Positions 38,452 to 47,722 of a stretch of DNA of 64,000 bases are shown piece by piece. Each line of letters starts with the position of its first letter. The stretch's first letter is position 1. The notes beneath the pieces were generated by a model that ran no database searches, was not told the origin of the DNA, and saw only the letters and a program-made list of their open reading frames with translations. This DNA comes from Hirschia baltica ATCC 49814. GTDB lineage: Bacteria > Pseudomonadota > Alphaproteobacteria > Caulobacterales > Hyphomonadaceae. The stretch covers positions 3,391,623 to 3,455,622 of the forward strand of contig NC_012982.1 of NCBI RefSeq assembly GCF_000023785.1, given 5' to 3'. Made by a program: the position numbers and the translations under genes.

Positions 38452-39051
38452 ATGTTGGACGGGTTTCAATTCCTACCAAATTACCTTGACCGGCAAGCCC
38501 AGGAAGATCTGGTTGAAACTACCCGTAACCATATGAAAAATAACCATTTTTATACTCCCAGAATGCCCAGAAGCAATAAACCTTTCACCGTTAAAATGAC
38601 TAATTTTGGAGAACTTGGCTGGATTTCTGATGCGACAGGATACCGCTATGATAAACAACACCCTGAAACAAAAAAACCGTGGCCCAGCATTCCGCGCGCC
38701 TTAATGAGCATATGGGAGAGCGTTTCGCAATACCCTAAACCACCTCAAGCCTGTCTTGTGAACTATTATGATGAAAATGCGAAAATGGGCTTGCATTGTG
38801 ATGGAGACGAAGAAGACATAAATGCCCCCGTTGTTTCCATATCATTGGGAGATAGCGCCCGCTTCCGCCTTGGCGGCCTAAACCGGCGCGACCCAACCAA
38901 ATCTTTCAAACTAAACTCAGGCGATGTCATCATTCTAGGCGGGCAAGCGCGTTTGGCTTATCATGGAATAGACCGCATTTATGGCGGCAGCTCGACCCTA
39001 CTTAAAAATGGCGGCAGGCTAAATTTAACGCTGAGACGGATAGATATCTAA
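38452..39051 (+). CDS. alkB: AlkB-family 2-oxoglutarate/Fe(II) dioxygenase
   Basis: Oxidative dealkylase of the AlkB family, which repairs 1-methyladenine and 3-methylcytosine. Metal ligands are His115 and Asp117 (MGLHCDGDE) and His171 (LAYHGIDRI), with the 2-oxoglutarate arginine in the C-terminal NLTLRRIDI. The substrate loop CLVNYYDENAKMG matches bacterial AlkB (NYY motif). It has 199 aa, standard. It diverges from dnaK and its 3' end overlaps the convergent membrane protein gene by 4 nt. No ada gene is adjacent, so an adaptive-response link is not shown. Confidence 0.92.
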   Translation: MLDGFQFLPNYLDRQAQEDLVETTRNHMKNNHFYTPRMPRSNKPFTVKMTNFGELGWISDATGYRYDKQHPETKKPWPSIPRALMSIWESVSQYPKPPQACLVNYYDENAKMGLHCDGDEEDINAPVVSISLGDSARFRLGGLNRRDPTKSFKLNSGDVIILGGQARLAYHGIDRIYGGSSTLLKNGGRLNLTLRRIDI

Positions 39052-39542
39052 TCCAATTTCAGAAACACGGAAATTGCATTCAACAAGTCCTGATTGCTTC
39101 CCCGAATGCCCATCATACTATAACAATAATCTGGCAGTTTCGCTAAATTATTCGCTGTTTTGCCGAGGGCAAACTTACCTGCCATGTAAACACTATGCAT
39201 AGGTTGGCTAGGAATAAATTCTATCAAATCTCCAGCATGATCTAAATTAATCAGCCTGACAGTCTCCAGCGCTTCCCACGGAATGGTCGCATCATAGTTT
39301 TTTATGAAAATCCCGTCAGCCGATACCCGCACCATCACCGGATTTACAATCAAACGGTACAGCACAACACAAAAAACGACGACGGCCCCTAAGCTAAGCA
39401 AACCCATCATAGCTCTTAGCTCAAAAGGTGCATCCGGCTGATACCATAAAATAAAGCCCGCTGCGATAAACACAACGGACCCTATTGCAATCAAAAATGA
39501 CCCCAACCGACTTGCTCTAAATTCAAACACTTCGGTTGGCAT
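39048..39542 (-). CDS. Two-pass membrane protein with PH-like domain (STM3941-like)
   Basis: A 164-aa protein with two hydrophobic segments (about 14-33 and 43-64) and a soluble part resembling a bacterial PH-type domain (VRVSADGIFIKNYDATIPWE and following residues). Short YcxB/STM3941-like proteins share this plan. The function is unknown. It sits downstream of hslU with a 10-nt gap, so it is likely the last gene of the hslV operon. Confidence 0.65.
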   Translation of the reverse strand: MPTEVFEFRASRLGSFLIAIGSVVFIAAGFILWYQPDAPFELRAMMGLLSLGAVVVFCVVLYRLIVNPVMVRVSADGIFIKNYDATIPWEALETVRLINLDHAGDLIEFIPSQPMHSVYMAGKFALGKTANNLAKLPDYCYSMMGIRGSNQDLLNAISVFLKLD

Positions 39543-39552
39543 CTTTCAAACC

Positions 39553-40860
39553 TTATAAAATGTACTTCGACAGATCGGCATTACCGGCATAACCGCCAAC
39601 TTTCTCACGCACATAGTCTGCGGTGATCACAAAGCTCTCACCACTGCGGTCAGGAGCTGTGAAAGAGATTTCTTCAAGCAAGCGCTCCAACACAGTATGC
39701 AAACGACGCGCACCGATATTTTCAACAGTGTCGTTCACCTGAACGGCAATCTCAGCAATGGCATCAATTGAACTTTCATCAAATTCAATCGTCATCCCCT
39801 CAGCACCGATCAACGCAATATATTGCTTGATCAAACTTGCTTCAGGTTCGGTCAGAATACGTTTAAAGTCTTCGTGTGTAAGACCCTGCAATTCAACACG
39901 GATAGGCAAACGCCCTTGCAACTCTGGCAGCAGATCAGACGGCTTAGAAACGTGAAACGCACCCGACGCAATAAACAAGATATAGTCGGTTTTCACTGCC
40001 CCGTGTTTTGTGGAAACAGTTGTTCCCTCAATCAATGGCAATAGATCACGCTGCACACCTTCACGAGATACACCCGCGCCGCCAGCTTCTTGGCGCGTAG
40101 CAACTTTGTCAATCTCATCGAGGAAAACAATCCCCTCTTCTTCAACCAGTTTTATAGCATCCCGCACAACAGATTCTTGATCGACCAGCTTATCAGACTC
40201 ATCATCAATTAACGGACGATATGCATCTTTAACGGTCATTTTTACTGTTTTAGTACGGCCACCAAAACCTTTGCCCAGCAAATCACCCAGATTCAACATG
40301 CCCATGCTTGCGCCCGGCTGTCCGGGAATATCCATAGATTGCATTGGGGAACCATTATCCGACAGATCAATTTCGATTTCTTTGTCGTCCAAAGCACCAG
40401 AGCGCAATTTCGTCTGAAATGACTCGCGTGTACTCTCTTTTGCATCAGGCCCAACAAGCGCATCCAATACACGACTTTCCGCAGCACTTTCAGCGCGTGC
40501 ACGCACATCTTTGCTTTTTTCTTCTTTGACCATCGCAATAGAGGCTTCAACCAAATCACGAATGATTTGTTCGACATCGCGCCCGACATAACCCACTTCT
40601 GTAAATTTTGTCGCTTCCACCTTGATAAAGGGAGCTTGCGCTAATTTTGCCAAGCGGCGTGATATCTCGGTTTTACCAACACCTGTTGGTCCAATCATCA
40701 AGATATTCTTTGGTGTCACTTCTTCACGAAGATCATCACTCAATTGCTTGCGGCGCCAGCGATTGCGCAAAGCAAGCGCAACAGCGCGTTTTGCATCTGC
40801 TTGACCCACGATGAAGCGATCGAGTTCGGATACGATTTCGCGAGGAGAAAATTCAGTCAT
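39553..40860 (-). CDS. hslU: ATP-dependent protease ATPase subunit HslU
   Basis: AAA+ unfoldase that partners HslV. Walker [18 protein letters not shown] and Walker [11 protein letters not shown] are intact, and the C-terminal tail LSKYIL is the segment that docks into HslV to activate it. The length is 435 aa, typical. It is not adjacent to hslV: a 381-aa membrane protein gene lies between them, 12 nt upstream of hslU, all on one strand. Confidence 0.97.
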   Translation of the reverse strand: MTEFSPREIVSELDRFIVGQADAKRAVALALRNRWRRKQLSDDLREEVTPKNILMIGPTGVGKTEISRRLAKLAQAPFIKVEATKFTEVGYVGRDVEQIIRDLVEASIAMVKEEKSKDVRARAESAAESRVLDALVGPDAKESTRESFQTKLRSGALDDKEIEIDLSDNGSPMQSMDIPGQPGASMGMLNLGDLLGKGFGGRTKTVKMTVKDAYRPLIDDESDKLVDQESVVRDAIKLVEEEGIVFLDEIDKVATRQEAGGAGVSREGVQRDLLPLIEGTTVSTKHGAVKTDYILFIASGAFHVSKPSDLLPELQGRLPIRVELQGLTHEDFKRILTEPEASLIKQYIALIGAEGMTIEFDESSIDAIAEIAVQVNDTVENIGARRLHTVLERLLEEISFTAPDRSGESFVITADYVREKVGGYAGNADLSKYIL

Positions 40861-40872
40861 CTTAGGCCTTAT

Positions 40873-42018
40873 TTATTTGTCTTTGCCGCTAAGCACATGT
40901 TCAGGGGGAAATAGACGTCCCCATATTCCGTCTTCTGGAAAAATCTTCAAAACTATATTGCGCGCCGTTTTCCAACCAGCACCCAATAGAACAACGCTAC
41001 CTCCAACAATCAGTAACGGTAGCGCCACGACCTCTACGCCTGACAATCCAGAATCACCAACAAGCGAGAACACGACGAGTGTAAATGTGATCAAACCTGA
41101 AAAAATCAAGGCCCGCCGGTTTAACGCAAGCGAAAGCACACCAACCCCTAACAAAGCCAACAGCATCATCACAGAAGATCCACTCTGAGACGCCACTGAA
41201 TCCCCAATAATTATGAAGCGCATACCCAACATAATTTGCGGTGCTGCTGCTAAATGCAGCCAAAAAGCATTGTCAGATTGTATTGTCCGCCGCGCCGGAT
41301 CTCGTGCATCAAAAAACATTGCAAATGCTAAAGTCACCAATCCCACAAAAAAAACAGCACCCGCACCAATGGCTGAAAGATTAAATCCATTGCTCTGAAA
41401 TGTGTATGTGTAAAACAGCAAAGCACCTGAAACTGCAATCAGGAAAAGCGAAAATGGTAGTTTGAACCGCAAATAGAATACTAGCGCCGCACCTGCACCT
41501 GCAATAATTGATAAATAGCTAGAATCAAAAGCTTTTTTAAAGAATATCCCCGGTAAGTCACCTTGCTGCGCTCCGCCCTGGGCCGCCTGTAATGCGATAT
41601 CACCCGCATTATCAATTAGCACTTTTGCTAACAAAGCACCAACGCCACTACCTACCATAAAGTAGAAAACCAGCGCCAACCCCATAGAGGGCAATAGCAA
41701 CCGCCGTCGCGCACAGAAATACTCTGCCATCACCCATGCAAAAGACGCCATAATCAGCGCTAATACTGGCCCCAGCAGACTCCACGGAATAATAGTCTTT
41801 AAAAACCACCCTAAAAACAAGGTCGCACCTGACATCAGGATCATGATTCCAAACGTCAGAAAAATATCGTTGAAGGATGCCAAAAAGCTTAAGTTTTCAG
41901 CATCTTCTGGACCATATGGATCGCCGCCCTTTGCAAGATAACCTTGAAGTTTTTCGCCCTGTTCAGCGCTGAGAACTCCATCCTTTATCGCTTGCTCAAG
42001 GGCGTCACGTTCAGACAT
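40873..42018 (-). CDS. Polytopic membrane protein (DUF2157-like) encoded between hslV and hslU
   Basis: About 381 aa: a short soluble N-terminal helix pair ([26 protein letters not shown]), then roughly 10-11 hydrophobic segments. The N-terminus plus multi-pass body resembles DUF2157 membrane proteins; the assignment is tentative and the function is unknown. The ATG at 42018 overlaps the hslV stop by 8 nt (ATGTCTGA), and hslU follows 12 nt after its stop, so all three are in one transcript. An in-frame start at 42072 lies within hslV and is unlikely. Confidence 0.72.
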   Translation of the reverse strand: MSERDALEQAIKDGVLSAEQGEKLQGYLAKGGDPYGPEDAENLSFLASFNDIFLTFGIMILMSGATLFLGWFLKTIIPWSLLGPVLALIMASFAWVMAEYFCARRRLLLPSMGLALVFYFMVGSGVGALLAKVLIDNAGDIALQAAQGGAQQGDLPGIFFKKAFDSSYLSIIAGAGAALVFYLRFKLPFSLFLIAVSGALLFYTYTFQSNGFNLSAIGAGAVFFVGLVTLAFAMFFDARDPARRTIQSDNAFWLHLAAAPQIMLGMRFIIIGDSVASQSGSSVMMLLALLGVGVLSLALNRRALIFSGLITFTLVVFSLVGDSGLSGVEVVALPLLIVGGSVVLLGAGWKTARNIVLKIFPEDGIWGRLFPPEHVLSGKDK

Positions 42019-42568
42019 CCAAACTCTCCACAACGAAATTGTTATTGGTGTAAACACAAATTTCCGCTGCAACTTCCATCGCTTTGCGGCCTAACACTTC
42101 AGCATCTTCTTCATAATCAAAAATAGCGCGTGCAGCAGATAGCGCGTAATTTCCACCAGAACCAATCGCAACGACATCATATTCTGGTTCCAGCACATCA
42201 CCCATACCCGTAAGCACAAGCGTTGTGTGTTTATCAGCCACAATCAAAAGCGCTTCTAGTTTTTGCAGATATTTGTCAGTGCGCCAGTCTTTGGCCAGCT
42301 CAACGGCTGCCCGCTGTAATTGGCCGGGAAAACGTTCAAGTTTCAGCTCCAAGCGTTCAAACAACGTAAAAGCATCAGCCGTCGCCCCAGCAAAACCAGC
42401 AATGATATTACCGCCCTCACCTAAGCGTCGAACTTTGCGAGCATTCCCCTTCATAACGGTATTGCCCATAGAGACTTGACCATCACCAATAATCACAACC
42501 CTGCCCGGCTTGCGCACGGCTAAAATCGTTGTGCTGTGCCAGCTCTGTGGGGATGATGCTTGTGTCAT
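42011..42568 (-). CDS. hslV: ATP-dependent protease subunit HslV
   Basis: Proteasome-like peptidase. The catalytic N-terminal threonine is exposed after removal of a short propeptide ([12 protein letters not shown] before TTILAVRK; Thr13). Family blocks [36 protein letters not shown] and [15 protein letters not shown] are present. The length is 185 aa, typical. First gene of the hslV-membrane protein-hslU unit. No clear heat-shock promoter was identified in the 108 bp upstream. Confidence 0.97.
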   Translation of the reverse strand: MTQASSPQSWHSTTILAVRKPGRVVIIGDGQVSMGNTVMKGNARKVRRLGEGGNIIAGFAGATADAFTLFERLELKLERFPGQLQRAAVELAKDWRTDKYLQKLEALLIVADKHTTLVLTGMGDVLEPEYDVVAIGSGGNYALSAARAIFDYEEDAEVLGRKAMEVAAEICVYTNNNFVVESLDV

Positions 42569-42676
42569 TAAATTCTCCTAAAGTCCTACTTTGAACATAT
42601 AGGTGAACGTTGAATCAGGCAGGATCAAGGAGTTTTCGCAAATTTTACAAATATTTTCGTGCTTACACACTGAATA

Positions 42677-44401
42677 CTAAGCCATTTTCTTTGTCAGTGA
42701 CGGCGCACGCCAATGGCGCACAAATTCTTCAAACTCATGCGCAGGCAATGGCGGTGAGAAAAAATAACCTTGGCCAATTGTACATGCCCGACGACGAAGA
42801 AACTCATAATGCTCCTGAGTTTCCACACCTTCTGCCACCGTTTCCTGTCCTAATGCTTCTGCCATCGCCAATATCATCTCAATAATGGCAGGCGCATGCG
42901 GATCACTTCCATGAGCACGCACAAATTGCTGGTCGATTTTAAACACATCAAACGGCAAGCGAGTTACTGTTGTAAAATTAGAATGGCCTGTTCCAAAATC
43001 ATCAATGGCAAATCGCACACCTTTCGCCCTTAAAGGACGCATAATTTTAGCAACACGTTCTGGGTTATCCACAGCCGCAGTTTCAGTCAATTCTAGTTCA
43101 AGCAATTCAGGTGCTAAACCCGATTCCTCTAGAATTTCTTCCACGATGGAAAAGAAATTTGGGTCTTCAAATTGCAGCGGAGAGACATTAACAGCCAAGC
43201 GCGGTTTGTGACCATTAAAATCCCATTTCGCAGCTTGAACACAGGCATCTCTGAGGATACTTGCGCCCATTTGAGGTATTAGTCCCATTTCCTCAGCTTT
43301 AGGAACAAACACTCCTGGAGACACAACCGCCCCATCTGGCCGCCGCCACCGCGCCAATGCTTCAGCGCCAATAACCACTCCAGTTTCTAATTCCACTTTG
43401 GGCTGGAAAACGGGAATAAATTCATGATTTTCAATGCCATGACGTATATCATCTTCAAGCGTTAAATTCCGCTGCGCTGTTTCATGCATGGATGAATCAT
43501 AAAATTGCAGACCCTTGAATTTAGATTGCTTAGACATCTTTAGAGAAATATCGACTTGCTTCATCAACTCACCCGCATTTGGGGCATCAGCTGGAGCGGA
43601 GGCCGCTGCATAAGCTGCAGTCAACTCAACCATTCGACCATCCAGAGTAAAAGGTCTTTCTAATTCAAATCTAAGAAATTCTACCATTTTCTCAACGACA
43701 TGCTGAGTTGTGAATGGAATTAATACCGCAAAAACATCTGCTGATAATCGACTTAAAATACTAGGTGCTTCTTGCGATTGCTCCATTCCCCTAATTTCTG
43801 TGTCGGCTTCTCGAAGATATGCTTTTAACCGTGCCCCCACCATTACAAGCAGCTCGTCAGCCAGTTGCGGTCCGAACTTGTCATTCACACGCGTAAATCG
43901 GTCCAAATCTATTATGATGACCGATACTGACCTTTCACCTGCAGACAGAATGGACATTTCGACTTTTTTTACAAATTGCGCCCGATTTACCAAACCTGTC
44001 AGCGGATCAGATATCGACATTTTGTAAGATTTTCGAATGACAGCATCATACCGGCTTGTCATTTCTTCTATTGCAGCAGCAAGATCAGATGAAATAGGCA
44101 ATGCTGTTTTGGCGACATCTTGCCCCTGCCCCGGTTTTGCAGCGCGCAAACTAGCAGCCAAAACACTAAGTGGCTTTAAAAACGCCTGTATAACCATGTA
44201 AACGCCTGCGCCAACGAGGATCGCTAACATAAGCATTGCCCCAGCATACCAAGGCAAATCATCCATAGAATGGTCTTCACCAAAAACAAAAACTTCAATT
44301 CCAAAGGTAATGGATGCGACCAAGACAGATGCAATTACACTGACAATCGTCAGGCGAAATGATAAACTCATGCGTTTTGAGGCGTCAATTTTTCTCGCCA
44401 T
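42677..44401 (-). CDS. Membrane GGDEF/EAL protein, probable c-di-GMP phosphodiesterase
   Basis: About 574 aa. Two N-terminal membrane segments (about 18-40 and 54-76) and a HAMP-like linker precede a GGDEF domain (DPLTGLVNRAQFVKKVE, IIIDLDRFTRVND), whose signature GG(D/E)EF is replaced by LSADVF (about 221-226). A diguanylate cyclase is therefore unlikely. The EAL domain keeps catalytic residues: EALARW, NVSPLQFEDP, ELELTETA, IDDFGTGHSN, FKIDQQFV and AEGVETQEH. It probably degrades c-di-GMP, with the GGDEF domain possibly sensing GTP. I use ATG 44401, with AAGAAG upstream; a GTG at 44407 is in frame. Confidence 0.92.
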   Translation of the reverse strand: MARKIDASKRMSLSFRLTIVSVIASVLVASITFGIEVFVFGEDHSMDDLPWYAGAMLMLAILVGAGVYMVIQAFLKPLSVLAASLRAAKPGQGQDVAKTALPISSDLAAAIEEMTSRYDAVIRKSYKMSISDPLTGLVNRAQFVKKVEMSILSAGERSVSVIIIDLDRFTRVNDKFGPQLADELLVMVGARLKAYLREADTEIRGMEQSQEAPSILSRLSADVFAVLIPFTTQHVVEKMVEFLRFELERPFTLDGRMVELTAAYAAASAPADAPNAGELMKQVDISLKMSKQSKFKGLQFYDSSMHETAQRNLTLEDDIRHGIENHEFIPVFQPKVELETGVVIGAEALARWRRPDGAVVSPGVFVPKAEEMGLIPQMGASILRDACVQAAKWDFNGHKPRLAVNVSPLQFEDPNFFSIVEEILEESGLAPELLELELTETAAVDNPERVAKIMRPLRAKGVRFAIDDFGTGHSNFTTVTRLPFDVFKIDQQFVRAHGSDPHAPAIIEMILAMAEALGQETVAEGVETQEHYEFLRRRACTIGQGYFFSPPLPAHEFEEFVRHWRAPSLTKKMA

Positions 44402-44554
44402 TATCACTTCTTACTATCAAAATGTTTCCAAAAATGCTTTTAAACTTTCTTGGATTTATAACCATGTGCACCAAATATATAGAATACTGCACGACTTAGC
44501 ATATAAGCTAGGTATTAGTTGTAATCAGAATATTAACGATAACCGGAGTTTTGG

Positions 44555-45166
44555 ATGACGGATAGTCTAAGGCGTGCCGAAAAAGCGCGTAAAACAAAAG
44601 AAACTCAAATCAACGTAAAAGTTGATATGGATGGGACTGGAAAATCCAAACTTTCCACAGGCATTGGCTTTTTCGATCACATGCTTGAGAGCTTTGCCAA
44701 GCATTCTGCAATTGATTTGGAGATTAAATGTGTTGGCGACCTTCACATTGATATGCACCACACAATGGAAGATGTCGGTATTGTCCTTGGCGGCGCAATC
44801 AAAGACGCTCTTACAAAAGAAACTGGCGGATTTACCGGTATCAACCGTTTTGGCCACGCCTACATACCCATGGACGAAACACTCGCACGCGCAAGCATCG
44901 ATCTATGCAACCGTCCCTATCTTGTCTGGCGCGTTGAATTTACCCGCGACAAAGTGGGTGAAGTCGATACTGAATTATTCAAGGAATTCTTCCACGCTTT
45001 TGCGATGAGTTCAGGCGCATGTTTGCACATTGAATGTCTATATGGCGTGAACACACACCACATCGCCGAAGCGTGTTTTAAAGCTTTAGCGCGTTCCGTT
45101 CGTATGGCGAGCGAGCAAGATTCACGTTTAGCCGGCCAAGCTGCCTCTACTAAAGGTAGCTTATAG
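44555..45166 (+). CDS. hisB: Imidazoleglycerol-phosphate dehydratase
   Basis: Histidine pathway dehydratase converting imidazole glycerol phosphate to imidazole acetol phosphate. Conserved metal-binding blocks are [31 protein letters not shown] and the second-half equivalents [20 protein letters not shown]. The length is 203 aa, monofunctional (no phosphatase domain). First of the rightward hisB-hisH-hisA group; a 10-bp hairpin separates it from hisH. Confidence 0.97.
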   Translation: MTDSLRRAEKARKTKETQINVKVDMDGTGKSKLSTGIGFFDHMLESFAKHSAIDLEIKCVGDLHIDMHHTMEDVGIVLGGAIKDALTKETGGFTGINRFGHAYIPMDETLARASIDLCNRPYLVWRVEFTRDKVGEVDTELFKEFFHAFAMSSGACLHIECLYGVNTHHIAEACFKALARSVRMASEQDSRLAGQAASTKGSL

Positions 45167-45183
45167 CAAATATCCTATTATTA

Positions 45184-45211
45184 AGCGTGACAGATCTATA
45201 ACTGTCACGCT
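45184..45211 (+). repeat. Perfect 10-bp hairpin in the hisB-hisH gap
   Basis: AGCGTGACAG pairs with CTGTCACGCT around an 8-nt loop, 17 bp past hisB and 13 bp before the hisH ATG. No T-run follows, so it is not a classic intrinsic terminator. It may stabilise the hisB message or reduce hisH translation, whose start has only a weak ribosome site. Confidence 0.7.
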
Positions 45212-45223
45212 AGAACGCCCCTC

Positions 45224-45865
45224 ATGAAAACTCTTGCACTTATTGATTATGGTTCAGGCAATATCCGGTCAGCGTCGCGCGCTCTGGCTGAAGCAGCCAA
45301 ACTTGCCGAATTGGACCTAAAAATCGAAATTACGTCAGACCCTGATCTTATCAAAAAGTCAGACTGTATATTTCTTCCTGGTGTTGGTCATTTCGCAGAC
45401 TGCAAAAATGAACTCCTATCCAGATCTGGCATAGTTGAAGTGCTCACAGAGACCGTCTTAAAAGGGTCGACCCCTTTCATGGGAATTTGCGTTGGGATGC
45501 AACTTCTTGCCACAACCGGTCTTGAAGATGGTGAAACAAAGGGACTGGATTTCATCCCGGGTGTTGTTGATAAAATCAAACCAGACAATCCAAAACTACC
45601 AATCCCCCACATGGGCTGGAATGAAATCACGATAACCGACCATGAATTGCTCAAAGGTTTAGGAGAAACTCCTCACCTTTACTTCACGCACTCATATGTT
45701 TTCACACCCAAAGTCGACACGCATATAGCAGCAAGTAGTGACTATGGTGGCAATTTCACAGCAGCAATTGTTAAAGACAATATATTTGGAACGCAGTTTC
45801 ACCCCGAAAAAAGCCAAAAAATCGGACAGAAGCTTCTCTCCAACTTTCTAAAATGGAAACCATAG
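45224..45865 (+). CDS. hisH: Imidazole glycerol phosphate synthase glutaminase subunit
   Basis: Class I glutaminase that supplies ammonia to HisF. The nucleophile Cys89 lies in [15 protein letters not shown]; the catalytic His193 and Glu195 are in [12 protein letters not shown]. The N-terminal [15 protein letters not shown] is the family start. The length is 213 aa. hisA follows after 4 nt. Its partner hisF is displaced 3.9 kb downstream by two unrelated genes. Confidence 0.97.
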   Translation: MKTLALIDYGSGNIRSASRALAEAAKLAELDLKIEITSDPDLIKKSDCIFLPGVGHFADCKNELLSRSGIVEVLTETVLKGSTPFMGICVGMQLLATTGLEDGETKGLDFIPGVVDKIKPDNPKLPIPHMGWNEITITDHELLKGLGETPHLYFTHSYVFTPKVDTHIAASSDYGGNFTAAIVKDNIFGTQFHPEKSQKIGQKLLSNFLKWKP

Positions 45866-45869
45866 ATCA

Positions 45870-46595
45870 ATGGAACTTTTCCCAGCAATCGACCTTAAAG
45901 ACGGTGCATGTGTACGGCTGATTAAAGGTGACATGGAGCAATCGACCAAGTTCAATGATGATCCAGCCGACCAAGCTGCAAAATTTGAAGCTATGGGTTT
46001 TAGAAATCTGCATGTTGTTGATTTAAATGGTGCTTTTGATGGTCGCTCCACCAATGAAGACGCTGTCAAAGCAATCCTATCCGCAACCAAAGCTCCAGTT
46101 CAGCTTGGTGGTGGCATCCGTGATATCGCTGGCATTGAAAATTGGCTCAAAGCGGGTATCTCAAGAGTTATCCTCGGTACAGCAGCTGTACGCGATCCAG
46201 AATTTGTAAAAACAGCTGCAAAGGCATTCCCAAATCAAGTTGCAGTCGGCATTGATGCCATTAACGGCATGGTCGCCGTTGAAGGTTGGGCGGAAACAAC
46301 CGATATGAAAGCCGTTGATCTTGCAAGGAAATTTGAAGATTCAGGCGTCTGCGCCATCATCGCCACAGATATCGGCCGAGACGGCATGAAAACAGGCGTA
46401 AATGTAGAGTTTACAGGTCATCTCGCGGACGCCGTCAGTATACCGATCATCGCCTCTGGTGGTGTAAAAAATATCAATGATATCAAGCTACTCAGTACAC
46501 GGAATGGCATAAACTCCGTATACGGAACAATACTCGGTAGAGCTTTATATGATGGTGATATCAATCCAAAAGATGCCATTGAAATTGCAAGATAG
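45870..46595 (+). CDS. hisA: ProFAR isomerase HisA
   Basis: (Beta-alpha)8-barrel isomerase of the histidine pathway. Catalytic and phosphate-binding features: [19 protein letters not shown] at the N-terminus, [42 protein letters not shown] and [12 protein letters not shown]. The length is 241 aa. It begins 4 nt after hisH. In many alphaproteobacteria hisF follows directly; here a pirin and a peptidase intervene. Confidence 0.97.
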   Translation: MELFPAIDLKDGACVRLIKGDMEQSTKFNDDPADQAAKFEAMGFRNLHVVDLNGAFDGRSTNEDAVKAILSATKAPVQLGGGIRDIAGIENWLKAGISRVILGTAAVRDPEFVKTAAKAFPNQVAVGIDAINGMVAVEGWAETTDMKAVDLARKFEDSGVCAIIATDIGRDGMKTGVNVEFTGHLADAVSIPIIASGGVKNINDIKLLSTRNGINSVYGTILGRALYDGDINPKDAIEIAR

Positions 46596-46661
46596 CGTCT
46601 CTTCATTCCTTGGATAAATTACGCTATATTCGACACTGAAATTGGTTGAAAGATTAGCGCT

Positions 46662-47576
46662 ATGAGCCTCGAACAAGACCTATCCGTAGACGATTGCAAT
46701 GGCCAAAAAACTTGCACCGCCGTTAAGCTGGTTATCACACCCAAAACCAAAGATCTTGGCGGCTTTAGCGTCCGGCGTGCAATTCCCGTTATAAAACAGC
46801 GCAGTGTCGGCCCTTGGATATTCTTCGACCATATGGGGCCTGCAACCTTCCCTCCCGGGCACGGCGTCAATGTTCGCCCACATCCCCACATAAACCTCGC
46901 GACAGTCACTTACTTGTTTGAAGGCGAAATCCTACACCGCGACAGTTTAGGCTCACTACAAGCTATTAGGCCTGGTGATATCAATCTCATGGTAGCTGGC
47001 TCAGGAATTGTCCATTCCGAACGCGAACGTCCCGAGCGCGAAGCCATTCGCCGCAACCTACATGGCCTGCAACTTTGGCATGCCCTGCCTGAAACTGATG
47101 AAGAAACTGCCCCCGCCTTCTATCACTATCCTGATGCAGATATCCCTGCACTAATAATTGATGGTGTATCCATTCGTGTCATGATGGGGAGTGCTTATGG
47201 CATGACCTCCCCTGTCAAAACCTTTGCAGAAACCCTTTATATCGAGGCGAATTTAAAAGCCGGCCAATCCCTCATTCTTCCATCCTCACCGGAACGCGCT
47301 CTTTACGCGGTGACAGGGGACATTAAAATTGGCGACACCGATATCCAGCAATATGACATGGCTATTTTAGAAGATAAGCCTGACACAAAAATCACTAGCG
47401 CCACAGACGCACGTATCGCGCTAATTGGCGGTGAACCTCTTGGTAAACGTCATTTGTTCTGGAATTTTGCGTCAAGCCGAAAAGACCGTCTAGAACAAGC
47501 AAAAGAGGACTGGAAAAACAAGCGATTTCCAATCGTGCCTGGCGATGAAGACGAATTTATCCCCCTCCCTGAATGA
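46662..47576 (+). CDS. Pirin-family cupin protein
   Basis: A 304-aa bicupin of the pirin family. The N-terminal cupin metal ligands are in VRPHPHINLATVTYLFEGEILHRDS (three His and Glu), and the block GDINLMVAGSGIVHSERERPE is diagnostic. Bacterial pirins include quercetin 2,3-dioxygenase-like enzymes and metabolic regulators; the role here is unknown. It lies 66 bp after hisA on the same strand, inside what is normally a continuous his run. No link to histidine metabolism is known. Confidence 0.9.
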   Translation: MSLEQDLSVDDCNGQKTCTAVKLVITPKTKDLGGFSVRRAIPVIKQRSVGPWIFFDHMGPATFPPGHGVNVRPHPHINLATVTYLFEGEILHRDSLGSLQAIRPGDINLMVAGSGIVHSERERPEREAIRRNLHGLQLWHALPETDEETAPAFYHYPDADIPALIIDGVSIRVMMGSAYGMTSPVKTFAETLYIEANLKAGQSLILPSSPERALYAVTGDIKIGDTDIQQYDMAILEDKPDTKITSATDARIALIGGEPLGKRHLFWNFASSRKDRLEQAKEDWKNKRFPIVPGDEDEFIPLPE

Positions 47577-47722
47577 CAGGCATTCAATTTTTTTTAAAAG
47601 CGTTAAAAACCTATTTGGTCTTCAAATTTAACGGCTGCTTTTTATGCCGTCAGAATCTTTACACAGAGATTCAATTCTGCAATTCCTAAGTGCATTATTT
47701 AATCCCAATGGGGACTGGGGAC

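Noticed and set aside
42569..42610. LexA box upstream of hslV (GAAC...GAAC at about 42592)
   Set aside because: The spacer is 8 nt, not the 7 nt of alphaproteobacterial LexA boxes, and hslV is not an SOS gene.
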